A stretch of 64,000 bases of DNA from Glaciecola sp964621345 (GTDB taxonomy: Bacteria > Pseudomonadota > Gammaproteobacteria > Enterobacterales > Alteromonadaceae), in NCBI GenBank assembly GCA_964621345.1, contig CAZUON010000007.1, positions 1-64,000 of the forward strand. Reading direction: 5' to 3'. A program made the translations under genes and the position numbers. Below are positions 1 to 8,057 of this stretch, piece after piece; position 1 is the stretch's first letter, and every line of letters starts with the position of its first letter. The notes under the pieces were generated by a model. The model did no database searches. It was not told the origin of the DNA and saw only the letters and a program-made list of their open reading frames with translations.

Positions 1-1
1 T

Positions 2-121
2 GAAGTCCTGCAAATTCAACAACGAGTGTTTAGCGCCAGAAGAAATGTTTTATCGATAGACAGGGCGATGCTCACTCAACATGTTGATTTGTCTCTTGCC
101 TTGGGAGGAGACTGGCAGTGA
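2..121 (+). CDS. C-terminal end of an RND-type outer-membrane efflux channel (partial)
   Basis: Only the last 39 codons are in the window; the frame is open from base 2 to the TGA at 119-121. The tail has the spacing typical of the C-terminus of NodT/OprM-type TolC-family channels: a helix with RVFSARRN, then LTQHVDLSLALGGDW, close to the family ending (L...YxALGGGW). These proteins form the outer-membrane duct of tripartite RND pumps. The rest of the gene, and probably its pump, lies upstream of the window. The family call rests on a short tail, so it is only moderately secure. The stop overlaps an ATG (ATGA) that opens a 13-codon frame. Confidence 0.6.
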   Translation, partial: EVLQIQQRVFSARRNVLSIDRAMLTQHVDLSLALGGDWQ

Positions 122-162
122 TGAATAACAACTCCTTTTTAAAAAGTGACTACGAAAAGTAA
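121..162 (+). CDS. possible 13-codon linking ORF
   Basis: An ATG overlapping the upstream stop (ATGA) opens a 13-codon frame. Its TAA shares its last base with the ATG of the next gene (TAATG). The two overlaps would let ribosomes pass from the efflux channel gene to the lipoprotein gene. No known peptide is recognised, and the frame may be chance spacing or part of a decayed gene. It is listed only because the double overlap is seen directly. Confidence 0.2.
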   Translation: MNNNSFLKSDYEK

Positions 163-641
163 TGAATAAAATTTGCCGCGAATTAGCTTTTATATTTTTT
201 TTAGTTTGCCCTTTGTTAGGTTTGTCTGCGTGCTCTATGATAGGTGGTACAGCAGAGTTTCCATCGCGCGCATATCAAACGTTTTCTTGGGATACTGAGT
301 CTATAGATGATTTTGAGAGTGAGTACGCGGTTGAGCGCTCCACCATCGTTAAAATGTATGAGCTTACGAGGGCGTCTTTGCTAGAAAAAGGGTATGAGCA
401 TCAGAAGATTGGAGGGAGTTTTCTTGTCACTTTTTCTATTGGAGCAAATGCCCCTAAAGATAATAGCTATAGCCCACTGGGTTACTTACAGATCGAACTA
501 ATTGATCGAAATAGTCGAGAAACATTATGGCGTACCTATGCAAAAAAGACGCTCAATGATTTACGTAGCGGTTCCGGTGAAGATGATATAAAGAGCGCAA
601 TAGATAATATCTTAACAAGCTTACCCCCTAATAAGTTTTAA
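162..641 (+). CDS. DUF4136-like lipoprotein
   Basis: A 159-residue protein with a signal peptide ending in the lipobox LSAC, lipidated Cys at 24. The mature part resembles DUF4136 lipoproteins: an early aromatic YQTFSW strand, a helix with a short charged loop, a strand reading FLVTFSIGA, and a late RETLWRTYAKKTL segment followed by a helical tail ending in LPP. DUF4136 proteins are envelope lipoproteins of unknown function. The gene follows an RND channel gene with almost no gap, so co-transcription is likely. The start is placed at the ATG that overlaps the preceding stop; the ribosome-binding site is weak (GAAAAG). The lipoprotein call is firm, the family call less so. Confidence 0.65.
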   Translation: MNKICRELAFIFFLVCPLLGLSACSMIGGTAEFPSRAYQTFSWDTESIDDFESEYAVERSTIVKMYELTRASLLEKGYEHQKIGGSFLVTFSIGANAPKDNSYSPLGYLQIELIDRNSRETLWRTYAKKTLNDLRSGSGEDDIKSAIDNILTSLPPNKF

Positions 642-786
642 ACAAAAGGCCACAGGAGCCACATTGTATAAATCATCTATGGGGGTACAATTGAGTGCTA
701 TAACAATTAAGAACAAATTACGTTTTTCGGTCAAACTTAATTTGCTATAACTTTTTGATGAAGCTCCTAAGGCTAATTTGAGAATC

Positions 787-1173
787 TTAATTGTCTTTTA
801 AAGCCTCAATCTGCTTCTCGATTTGTGCTTTTTTGGCGGCATCTGCGTTCGCTTTTGCTCTGGCCATAGCTTCTTTTAGTTTCTCGGCTTTCATTTTTTC
901 GTCGGCTTCTGCTGCTTTTTGTGCCTTAGCCGTTTCAGCCTTCATCTTGTCGTTAACATCTCGTTCAAATTCTTTATATTCGTCTTTATAATCTTCTATT
1001 GTGACGTTTTCACCGCGTTGACAATCGTCGCGAGACATTCCCACATATTGATCGCAACGCGCCATACGTTGCTGTTGTTCGGTCATTTCAATGCCTTTAC
1101 TCATACAGCCACTGAGTGATAGAAGTGCTGTAATGAACAAAATTACGTCACGGCCTTTTATTAGGTATTTCAT
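787..1173 (-). CDS. small coiled-coil lipoprotein
   Basis: A 128-residue protein. The N-terminus is a lipoprotein signal with lipobox LSGC (Cys 23). The mature part has a short stretch with two cysteines (ARCDQYVGMSRDDCQ) that could form one disulfide. The last 70 residues are rich in Ala, Lys and Glu and are predicted by eye to be one long helix or coiled coil. I do not recognise a family. It is convergent with the DUF4136-like gene and stands alone. Alanine/lysine-rich helical lipoproteins often lie along the cell wall, but nothing here proves that. Confidence 0.6.
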   Translation of the reverse strand: MKYLIKGRDVILFITALLSLSGCMSKGIEMTEQQQRMARCDQYVGMSRDDCQRGENVTIEDYKDEYKEFERDVNDKMKAETAKAQKAAEADEKMKAEKLKEAMARAKANADAAKKAQIEKQIEALKDN

Positions 1174-1335
1174 TGGTATGCCTTATAGTACAGATATCAT
1201 TGGTATGTAGAGCTGCTAATAATGGTTCACATTCATGTTACCCTAGCTTTGCAAACCCAACATAACACCCAGGTCGTGCATATAACAGCTTACTGACTCT
1301 TATGTCGGAATAAAATTTGCTGATCTTGTGAACAA

Positions 1336-1358
1336 CTTACTACTATTAATATAGTAAG
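1336..1358. promoter_or_regulatory. inverted repeat upstream of the PRC-barrel gene
   Basis: Two perfect 7-base arms (CTTACTA and TAGTAAG) are separated by 9 bases, 66 bases before the next start codon. The A/T-rich centre and the position suit an operator or a promoter element. No U-run follows, so it is not a terminator. Short A/T-rich arms occur by chance, and confidence is low. Confidence 0.25.
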
Positions 1359-1423
1359 GATGTCAGTTTTACTTTTTTCATCCGCAGCAATCATTTGCGC
1401 TGCAACTTATTAAGGAGTCCGCT

Positions 1424-2173
1424 ATGAACCTTAGTCTGAACAGTTTATTAAATTTTGATATTGAAGCACTCAACGGTGATATTGGCTTTATCAAAGATGT
1501 TCTATTTGATGATCAAAGCTGGACAGTGCGCTATTTGAGCGTTGACACGAAACGATGGATGCCGCTTTCTAAAAAAGTATTAATTAGCCCAGTTTCCCTA
1601 CAGTTATTGGATGTTGCCCAAGAGAAAGTACATGTGTCATTAAGCAAAGAAGATGTACTAAATAGTCCGTCGATTGATAGTCACAAACCTATTTCCCGAC
1701 AGTTCGAGGAAGTGTTATTCGACTTTTTTGGGTATGGGTATTATTGGAACGGGATAGGCTTGTGGGGCGAGTTTCAAAGCCCGGCAGAGCTGGCACGGCA
1801 AGATAAGTTGCAAGAGGGCGAGGGCAAAAACGATCCCCCAAAAGAAAATCAAGATGCACACCTTCGCTCTATCGATGAGGTAAAACATTACGATGTAGTT
1901 GAGACGGATGGCATGCAAGGCCACGTTCATGATTTTATACTCGACAGCGACACATGGACAATAAAATACTTGGTATTAGATAATCGAAACTGGCTTCCAG
2001 GCGGTCGCAAAGTTTTACTCCCCCCTTCCTATTTAGACTCAGTAAGTTGGAAGGACCAAGCCGTATTTTGTGAGCTCAATATTGAGCAACTCAAAAGCAT
2101 TCCAGTTTTTGATGACAGCCTCATAAATAACCAAGCATATTTGGCGTCGATTGAGGAAGTACTTAAGAATTAA
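1424..2173 (+). CDS. two-domain PRC-barrel protein
   Basis: A 249-residue protein built from two copies of a PRC-barrel-like unit. Copy 1 (about 5-75) has GDIGFIKDVLFDDQSWTVRYLSVDT and a following KKVLISP strand. Copy 2 (about 150-225) has GHVHDFILDSDTWTIKYLVLDNR and RKVLLPP. PRC barrels occur in photosynthetic reaction-centre H subunits and RimM; stand-alone duplicated forms are common in stress-linked genes of proteobacteria with unknown partners. No signal peptide or membrane helix is seen, so it is probably cytoplasmic. A good ribosome-binding site (AAGGAG) precedes the ATG, and a terminator follows the stop, so it is probably monocistronic. Confidence 0.8.
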   Translation: MNLSLNSLLNFDIEALNGDIGFIKDVLFDDQSWTVRYLSVDTKRWMPLSKKVLISPVSLQLLDVAQEKVHVSLSKEDVLNSPSIDSHKPISRQFEEVLFDFFGYGYYWNGIGLWGEFQSPAELARQDKLQEGEGKNDPPKENQDAHLRSIDEVKHYDVVETDGMQGHVHDFILDSDTWTIKYLVLDNRNWLPGGRKVLLPPSYLDSVSWKDQAVFCELNIEQLKSIPVFDDSLINNQAYLASIEEVLKN

Positions 2174-2207
2174 TTAATGTCACCGCATACACTTTGCTCT
2201 CATCAAA

Positions 2208-2236
2208 GCCTCTACCGGTTGTGGTAGGGGCTTTTT
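2208..2236 (+). terminator. rho-independent terminator after the PRC-barrel gene
   Basis: A 9-base-pair stem (GCCTCTACC with GGTAGGGGC, one G-U pair) with a 6-base loop is followed directly by TTTTT. It lies 35 bases after the stop and separates this gene from the following cluster. Confidence 0.8.
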
Positions 2237-2343
2237 AGTTATTCCCTTGTTACAAATAAAAATAGGATGAACCTCCACCCTTATATATACTCTAAACATA
2301 TATCTACGGTATGTTTAAGTTAGAAGTGCGAAGGGATTGGCTT

Positions 2344-2973
2344 ATGATAAGTAAAATATTTGGCGAAATAATTACAAAACAAACCTTACAGACCCGTGCG
2401 AAAAGCTTAGGCTCAATTGGGCTGTGCGCATTTACTATTGTGGCTATTACATCGGCATTCGCCATGCAACAAAATAATGAGTTCCCCACCACTTCTCATG
2501 AATGTACCCAAGTCACCCTCGATGATATTGATGAATCACTATTAACGAAAGAAGAAAAGCTTGCTCGCTTAGATGTGTCGCTGAGCGACTCTATCGACAG
2601 TTACACAACATGCGTGAATACTGTGCAGCAACAGATGTCGGGCGGTGGCAGTGGCGGGAATAGTGGCGGCGGAGGTGGCACCGGTGAACAAGGCGTGCAG
2701 TCTGCCTCAGGTGGTGTCCAAAGCGCTGCAGGTAATGAGCAATCACAAGAAAAAAAGCAAATAGGCCAACAACAAAGCGGCGGTAGTCAAGCCGGCAGCT
2801 CAGCGGTCAAGCAAAGCCAAAACACCACAACAAACGTAAAACGTGGGGTACTTGCACCAAAAGATAATGACAGTATTATTTGTACACTCTTATATGAAGA
2901 AATTCAAAAGGCCAATGCGGATTCATTGGCGGGCTTAGAAAAACAATATCAGGATTATAAATGCGGAAAATAA
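2344..2973 (+). CDS. secreted Gly/Ser/Gln-rich protein opening the VWA/PEGA cluster
   Basis: A 209-residue protein of no recognised family. I start it at the ATG at 2344 because AAGGGA lies 7 bases upstream; the in-frame ATG at 2311 has no ribosome-binding site. Residues 1-40 look like a long signal peptide ending in AFA. The mature protein has a helical acidic part (50-98), a low-complexity linker rich in Gly, Ser and Gln (about 99-160), and a C-terminal helix. Four cysteines (54, 90, 180, 207) sit two on each side of the linker and could pair. Its 3' end overlaps the next gene by 13 bases, which suggests translational coupling. It is probably periplasmic; function unknown. Confidence 0.65.
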   Translation: MISKIFGEIITKQTLQTRAKSLGSIGLCAFTIVAITSAFAMQQNNEFPTTSHECTQVTLDDIDESLLTKEEKLARLDVSLSDSIDSYTTCVNTVQQQMSGGGSGGNSGGGGGTGEQGVQSASGGVQSAAGNEQSQEKKQIGQQQSGGSQAGSSAVKQSQNTTTNVKRGVLAPKDNDSIICTLLYEEIQKANADSLAGLEKQYQDYKCGK

Positions 2974-4295
2974 CTGCCTTGAGCTCGTCAGAGCAGAACT
3001 TAAAGAAAAATTTACCTAGCTATGGCCACAATGTAGTTAAAGGAGCGAAGCTTTCGCTTGTTTTGGTGGCCGGCATTTTATTAGGTGCATGCCAATCTAA
3101 CTCAAGTAATTCGGATGGCCCTCTCCTAGTCGGACCGAGTGCACCTAGTATCCAGTCACCAGACGCTAACGTTGCCCTACAAAATGCGTCAGTATTTTTA
3201 GACGTCGCGATTCCGACCTTTGACCCTGGATTTCCCATGGATAAAAAGAGCGGCGAAATTGACTACGAAGAATTAGATGATGAAGGAATTTGGCCACAGC
3301 TAAGACGTACAGAGGCCAAGCTCTTTGCTGTAGAAACCCGCTCAGCATTGATGCGTGAAAAAGTATTTGGTTCAGTGGTTGTAGTGCCAGATGCAAGTAC
3401 ACCATCAGATCTATTTGTATTGGGTAAAATAGAGCACTCCGACAGCGAAGTGGTGGGTGCCAGTATTACTGTGGTAGATAGTTCGGGTGAGATTTGGGGA
3501 CAAGAAGAGTTTGAACACGAAGTCTCACAGAACTTTTTTAGAGATCAGCGAAACAAAGGAAAAAATCCTTATCAGCCCATATTTGATCAAATTAGTAGCT
3601 ACGTCGTGTCCTTGCTAAAAACGATGAATGCTGAGCAAAAACAACAGATTAAGAATATGTCGCTAATGCGCTATGCAAGATACTACAGCCCCGAGGCTTT
3701 TGGGCAATATCTTCAGTCTGAAATTAAACGCAAAAACGGACAGCGCTATTATAAATTCGAGTTAACGGGACTGCCTGATGAGAACGACCCTATGCTAGGG
3801 CGAATAGAAGAGCTGCGCGCACAAGAGTTGCTGTTTATTGATCGACTTCAAGACCAGTATGAAGTATTTGACGCACAAGTGGGCCCATCGTATCAAACTT
3901 GGCAAGAACAAACATTGCCTGAGCTAGAGGCTGCAAGAGCAGCTGCGGCAAAGCGTAACGCCAGTGCTGCAGTGGGTGTGGGTTTAGGAATATTAGCGGC
4001 TATTTTAGCAAAAAATAGCGGCTCTAGCGCAGGTCAAGTGGGTGCGGTGCTTGGTGGCATTGGTTCGGTTGTGGCAATCAACGAAGCGTTTAAATCAAAC
4101 TCCGCGATGAAAGTACATAACGCGGTAATTGAAGAGCAAGGCCAAGCGGTTGATTTAAGTGTAGGCCCCACTGAGATGGAGTTTGAAGATAACACCATTG
4201 AGTTACAGGGCACGGCAACCGAGCAATACCTGCAGTGGAAAACGCATTTGCGCAAAATATTTGAGTTGGAACAAACACCCGATATTCAACTTTAG
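2961..4295 (+). CDS. lipoprotein with C-terminal glycine zipper, VWA/PEGA cluster
   Basis: A 444-residue lipoprotein. The N-region is unusually long, about 30 residues, before a hydrophobic segment and the lipobox LGAC (Cys 44). Residues 110-220 look like an alpha/beta fold (SVVVVPD, DLFVLGKIEHSD, ASITVVDSSGEIW), loosely reminiscent of the periplasmic domains of CsgG/TolB-like or DUF4410-like lipoproteins. Residues 280-335 are helical. Residues 336-372 form a Gly/Ala-rich hydrophobic hairpin (glycine zipper) that could insert in a membrane. I cannot assign a family. The start overlaps the previous gene by 13 bases; a terminator-like palindrome follows. It is a plausible outer-membrane anchor of the complex made by the following genes. 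Confidence 0.65.
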   Translation: MRKITALSSSEQNLKKNLPSYGHNVVKGAKLSLVLVAGILLGACQSNSSNSDGPLLVGPSAPSIQSPDANVALQNASVFLDVAIPTFDPGFPMDKKSGEIDYEELDDEGIWPQLRRTEAKLFAVETRSALMREKVFGSVVVVPDASTPSDLFVLGKIEHSDSEVVGASITVVDSSGEIWGQEEFEHEVSQNFFRDQRNKGKNPYQPIFDQISSYVVSLLKTMNAEQKQQIKNMSLMRYARYYSPEAFGQYLQSEIKRKNGQRYYKFELTGLPDENDPMLGRIEELRAQELLFIDRLQDQYEVFDAQVGPSYQTWQEQTLPELEAARAAAAKRNASAAVGVGLGILAAILAKNSGSSAGQVGAVLGGIGSVVAINEAFKSNSAMKVHNAVIEEQGQAVDLSVGPTEMEFEDNTIELQGTATEQYLQWKTHLRKIFELEQTPDIQL

Positions 4296-4327
4296 TGCAG
4301 CGTTGAGCAAAGTGGCTTAAACTGTTT

Positions 4328-4354
4328 ACGGCGAAACGTTTCGCCGTCTTTTTT
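4328..4354 (+). terminator. perfect 20-base palindrome with T-run inside the cluster
   Basis: Bases 4328-4347 are fully self-complementary around GCGAAACGTTTCGC and are followed by C and six T (4349-4354). This has the form of an intrinsic terminator. It lies between two genes that otherwise look like one transcription unit, so it may be a partial terminator that lowers expression of the downstream membrane genes, or it may mark a unit boundary. Confidence 0.75.
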
Positions 4355-4380
4355 ATGTCCCAAAATACAGGAAGTTAATA

Positions 4381-5826
4381 TTGTTGGAGCCTAATACTCA
4401 AACATCCCCAGACGCGTTTATTCAAGAGCAACAGAAAAAACGAGCGGCGCAAGTTAAGCGCACTTTTTTGGTACTCGGATTATTGTGCGCCGCGGCGATA
4501 GTTATTGCGGTGGTATTGACGCTCTCGAGTAAAAAGAAAAACGAGACTCCCGGTACTGAGCCCGCTGAGCTCGCTCAGCAATACTCTAACGCTGAGCAAG
4601 AGGCTGCCAGAGAAGCTTTTAAAGTTGCGTTAAGGGCTTTTGATGATGACATCGCTCCGACATTAAAAGAGCTGCGTAATGCGCAATGGCAAGAAGCACA
4701 ACTTGATGGCATTGAAAAGGCGAATTCCCGTGCGCTTGCCTTATTTGCTAATGCAGGCTTTGTGCAGGCGCTCGGCATACTTAACAAAACCACTGCAGAT
4801 TCCCAAGCCTTAATCGAACAATGGCATCAAGCGTTTGCAAATAAGTTACAAGAAGCTTCATCGTTTTATAACTCAGGGCAAGTCCAAAAAGCCCGTCTGG
4901 CCCTTGCGCAGGCAGATAAAATCAAGCCAAATCATGAGCAAAGTCAGACCTTACGCGCACAGCTTGCGGCTTATGAAAATGTGCAGCAATACCTTGAACA
5001 ACTCAAGGTTGCGAAAGTAGAAAATAACCTTGAAAAACAAGTCGCCTTAATGCAATCAATCATTGCTGCAGACCCCACACGAGGGGACATTAAACAACCA
5101 TTGCAGCAAGCGCTGTCTAAACTTAATCAAAAGCGATTGGCATTGGCCTTAAGTAAAGCACAACAAGCACTTGCTAAGAATGATATCAGCGAAGCCAATA
5201 CCTACATTCAACAAGCACAAATTATTAACCCTAATGCACAGGGTATAGCGGCACTTCGAGCAGAGCTTGATAAAAAAGTTGCCGCCCAAGGACTCGATGC
5301 TCTGCATCAGCGCATAGCCAATTTGATTGAAAATGATGCTTGGGCACAAGCACTCAAGGCAACCGAACAAGGATTAGCCTCATATCCAAAAGATGCGCAA
5401 TTACTGCTGGCTCGGGAACGAAGTACTCAAATATTAGCGGCGCAGCGACGATTTGAAAGTTTCATTAGTCGCTCGCAGCGATTGTCTGATAGCGCAATTA
5501 GAGGCGCCGCTGAGAATAGCATTGCCAGCGCAATTCCTTTATTACCAGCATCAGCATCACTAGCGACTAGCGCACAAACACTGGCTGCGCTAATAGATAA
5601 ATACTCTGCAAGCGTTGAGGTAACCGTGTTATCCGACAGCGAAACGTTTATCTCCGTAATAGGGACGGGCGTAGTAGGTAAAGTGAATGAAAAAACCATT
5701 TCCTTAAGTCCCGGTAAATACACGCTAGAGGGCAAACGTGAGGGCTTTAGAAGCAAGCGTTTGGACATTGAAGTGAAAAGTGGTACTCCCATGACGGTAT
5801 CGTTGGTAAGTGATGAGAGTCTGTAA
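4381..5826 (+). CDS. membrane-anchored helical-repeat protein with C-terminal PEGA-like domain
   Basis: A 481-residue protein starting at a TTG with AGGAAG 6 bases upstream. Residues 1-27 are polar, 28-49 form one membrane helix, and the rest should be periplasmic. Residues 60-400 are all-helical, with degenerate TPR-like pairs (FYNSGQVQKARLALAQADKIKPN; KNDISEANTYIQQAQIINPNAQ; ENDAWAQALKATEQGLASYPKDAQ). Residues about 405-478 form a small beta domain ending in LSPGKYTLEGKREGFRSKRLDIEV, the pattern of PEGA domains. TPR parts commonly hold partner proteins, and PEGA is an extracytoplasmic beta domain. The next gene also carries PEGA units, so the two probably act together. Confidence 0.75.
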   Translation: MLEPNTQTSPDAFIQEQQKKRAAQVKRTFLVLGLLCAAAIVIAVVLTLSSKKKNETPGTEPAELAQQYSNAEQEAAREAFKVALRAFDDDIAPTLKELRNAQWQEAQLDGIEKANSRALALFANAGFVQALGILNKTTADSQALIEQWHQAFANKLQEASSFYNSGQVQKARLALAQADKIKPNHEQSQTLRAQLAAYENVQQYLEQLKVAKVENNLEKQVALMQSIIAADPTRGDIKQPLQQALSKLNQKRLALALSKAQQALAKNDISEANTYIQQAQIINPNAQGIAALRAELDKKVAAQGLDALHQRIANLIENDAWAQALKATEQGLASYPKDAQLLLARERSTQILAAQRRFESFISRSQRLSDSAIRGAAENSIASAIPLLPASASLATSAQTLAALIDKYSASVEVTVLSDSETFISVIGTGVVGKVNEKTISLSPGKYTLEGKREGFRSKRLDIEVKSGTPMTVSLVSDESL

Positions 5827-5882
5827 AGCGTGCTGCCAATGCCAGCTTTGCATAAGATAATTTATACAAAAGGATTTAATGC

Positions 5883-7868
5883 ATGCAAATAGACGATAGG
5901 ATCAAACAAGCCCAGCGCAAAGGTGCGGGGGGCTATTTATTAGGTGCACTGCTTACCGTTGTGGTGGTTGTATCGGTCTTATCTTGGCTTTTTCTGGTGC
6001 GCGGGTATGCATTTAACATAGGGCCACAAGATGCAGAACCACTGGCGCTTATATCGGTAGAATCAGGCACTGCATGGCATGTCGATAGAACGGTATACAC
6101 CCTTGGCGGCACAGTTGAAGTCAGCGTGAAAGCCGACACTTTTGAAACCGCGTTCGTTACCATTACGCCAGATAGCCCGAGTAATGTTGAAGTGGTGCTA
6201 CAACCGAGCCCGGCTATATTAACAGCAAACATTGATGTGCCTGGCGAAAGCAGTTGGTATGTTGATGATGAACTTGTTTTTGTAGGCAATGCATTAGAAT
6301 ACTCGGTAGCACAGGGTAGTTATCGCATTAGTATGATTAATCCTTTTTATGAACCATGGGAAACAAATATTAGCGCAAAACGCGCGCAAAGTATCACACT
6401 TGTACCTGAGCTTAGGGCTGTTCAGGGCACAGCAAATATCAATACAGTCCCATCAGGGGCAGACGTATTTATAAACAATGAAGCAGTAGGCAAAACACCT
6501 ATAGCCGTACCTTTAATAGGCGGTAAGTATTCACTTACTGCGAGTTTAAAAGACTTCCAAGATATTAAAGATGAGATCAGTATTACCTATATGCAAGATA
6601 CCCCAGAGCGAAATTACCAACTGCTTGCGGTGCAGTCCCAGCTCAATATATCGGCAAGCCCAAGCGGCGGCGTGCTACTGATTAACAACCTAGAAGAACT
6701 AGCAGGTATACATGCACTCGATGCAAAAACGCCGCACCGTGTCGAATATCGTAAACCCGGTTACTTTACTTTTGTTACGCAAATAACGTTGGCACCAAAC
6801 GAACAACGAGACTTGAATATTGCATTAGAACAAGAGCTAGGCAAGCTCACAATGTCCTCAAACGTGGAGGCTAATTTATCGATTGACGGTGCAGCCCCGG
6901 TGCGACTCACTCAACAACAACAAAGTATTAATTTAGCGGCAAAAGCGACCCAGCTTCGTGTTTCTCGTGAGGGCTATCGGACAATAACACAAACTATCAC
7001 GCCAAGTAGTAAGCGGGAGTTGGTACTCAATATTGAGTTACTGACAGAGTTTGAAGCACGGCGTAAGGAGGGGCGGCCGCTTGTTGCAAATCAAATAGGC
7101 ATAAATTTATTAAGATTTAGTCCCGACGCCTTTGTTATGGGGTCTGCGCCTAATGAAACTGGACGCAGGAGAAACGAACATCAAGTCAAAGTTGATTTTA
7201 CGCGCGATTTTTGGGTATCGGAAAAGGAGATCACGCAAGCGCAATATGCCGCATTTAAAGGACAGTCGAGCAAGAGCAATTTACCTCAAGCAGATATTAC
7301 CTGGAATGACGCCGCGTTATTTTGTAATTGGTTAAGCGTGCAGGAGGGCTTACCGCCATTTTATCAGGTAAGAGATAATCAGGTCTTAGGTTATACAGCT
7401 TCATCAAATGGATATCGATTGCCCACTGAGGCCGAGTGGGAGTGGTTAGCGAAAAAAGCAAAACGCTCTAGAAGCACCGTTTTTGTATGGGGGAATCAAA
7501 CTCGTATCCCGACCAACGTAGGGAATTTTGCAGACCAAAGTGCAAAGAACAATCAGTTAATCGTGCTTGATAGATACGACGATAAACAAGCTGGCGTGGC
7601 TGATGTCGGTAGCTTTAAAGCAGATCGAGTTGCTTTGTATGATCTAGCGGGCAATGTAAGTGAATGGACCAATGACTTTTATACCACAGCTTTACCCGAT
7701 ACTGAGCAAGTACAAGTAAATTACATGGGAGCCCAGCGCGGCACACAATATGTCGTCAAAGGTGGTAATTATGCTTCAGGCAGATTACGAGAGCTCAGAG
7801 CCGCGTATAGAGAGGTGGGTGAATCGCCCAAGCCGACCATTGGGTTTAGAATCGCACGGTACCAATAA
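5883..7868 (+). CDS. PEGA-repeat membrane protein with C-terminal FGE/SUMF1-like domain
   Basis: A 661-residue protein with AGGA just upstream. One membrane helix (about 18-39) is followed by four or five tandem beta units: about 45-110, 111-175, 180-250 (clear PEGA, TVPSGADVFINNEAVGKTPI), 251-318 and 319-385. Residues 408-660 match the formylglycine-generating-enzyme/SUMF1 fold: FVMGSAPNETGRRRNEHQV, FCNWLSVQEGLPPFY, YRLPTEAEWEW, DLAGNVSEWTNDFY, and a closing GFRIA. The copper-binding cysteine pair of true FGEs is missing: the matching stretch KGGNYASGRLRELRAAYRE has no Cys. No sulfatase gene is in the window. I infer a binding or structural domain rather than a modifying enzyme, facing the periplasm. 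Confidence 0.85.
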   Translation: MQIDDRIKQAQRKGAGGYLLGALLTVVVVVSVLSWLFLVRGYAFNIGPQDAEPLALISVESGTAWHVDRTVYTLGGTVEVSVKADTFETAFVTITPDSPSNVEVVLQPSPAILTANIDVPGESSWYVDDELVFVGNALEYSVAQGSYRISMINPFYEPWETNISAKRAQSITLVPELRAVQGTANINTVPSGADVFINNEAVGKTPIAVPLIGGKYSLTASLKDFQDIKDEISITYMQDTPERNYQLLAVQSQLNISASPSGGVLLINNLEELAGIHALDAKTPHRVEYRKPGYFTFVTQITLAPNEQRDLNIALEQELGKLTMSSNVEANLSIDGAAPVRLTQQQQSINLAAKATQLRVSREGYRTITQTITPSSKRELVLNIELLTEFEARRKEGRPLVANQIGINLLRFSPDAFVMGSAPNETGRRRNEHQVKVDFTRDFWVSEKEITQAQYAAFKGQSSKSNLPQADITWNDAALFCNWLSVQEGLPPFYQVRDNQVLGYTASSNGYRLPTEAEWEWLAKKAKRSRSTVFVWGNQTRIPTNVGNFADQSAKNNQLIVLDRYDDKQAGVADVGSFKADRVALYDLAGNVSEWTNDFYTTALPDTEQVQVNYMGAQRGTQYVVKGGNYASGRLRELRAAYREVGESPKPTIGFRIARYQ

Positions 7869-7936
7869 GTATTGAAAATAAGCAGATTCTAAACAATACC
7901 GAAAAGATAGCTTTTGCCTAGCAAGAGGACAGTAAC

Positions 7937-8056
7937 ATGAAAAAATTTACCCGAGCGCTCTACTTTGCGCTCGCACTAATACTAGGGGGTACCGCCATAG
8001 CGATGGCGGTTCAAATTAGCTTAGACTCTCCTGCTACTTTACCGAGTGATATTTAA
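7937..8056 (+). CDS. 39-residue membrane or secreted peptide in the VWA/PEGA cluster
   Basis: ATG AAA AAA opens a 39-codon frame with a ribosome-binding site (AGAGGACAG) 6-10 bases upstream. The product has KK then R near the N-terminus, a hydrophobic stretch (about residues 7-26), and a short polar tail SLDSPATLPSDI. It could be a single-pass membrane peptide, or a signal peptide with AIA/AMA cleavage sites. Its TAA ends one base before the ATG of the channel gene, so the two are probably translationally coupled. No homologue is recognised. Position and Shine-Dalgarno support a real gene. Confidence 0.55.
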   Translation: MKKFTRALYFALALILGGTAIAMAVQISLDSPATLPSDI

Positions 8057-8057
8057 T

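Noticed and set aside
5427..5792. A 121-codon antisense frame in the TPR/PEGA gene
   Set aside because: It lies wholly inside a well-supported gene, has no ribosome-binding site and no recognisable product.
5883..7868. A true sulfatase-activating FGE
   Set aside because: The catalytic cysteines are absent, the domain is extracytoplasmic, and no sulfatase is nearby.
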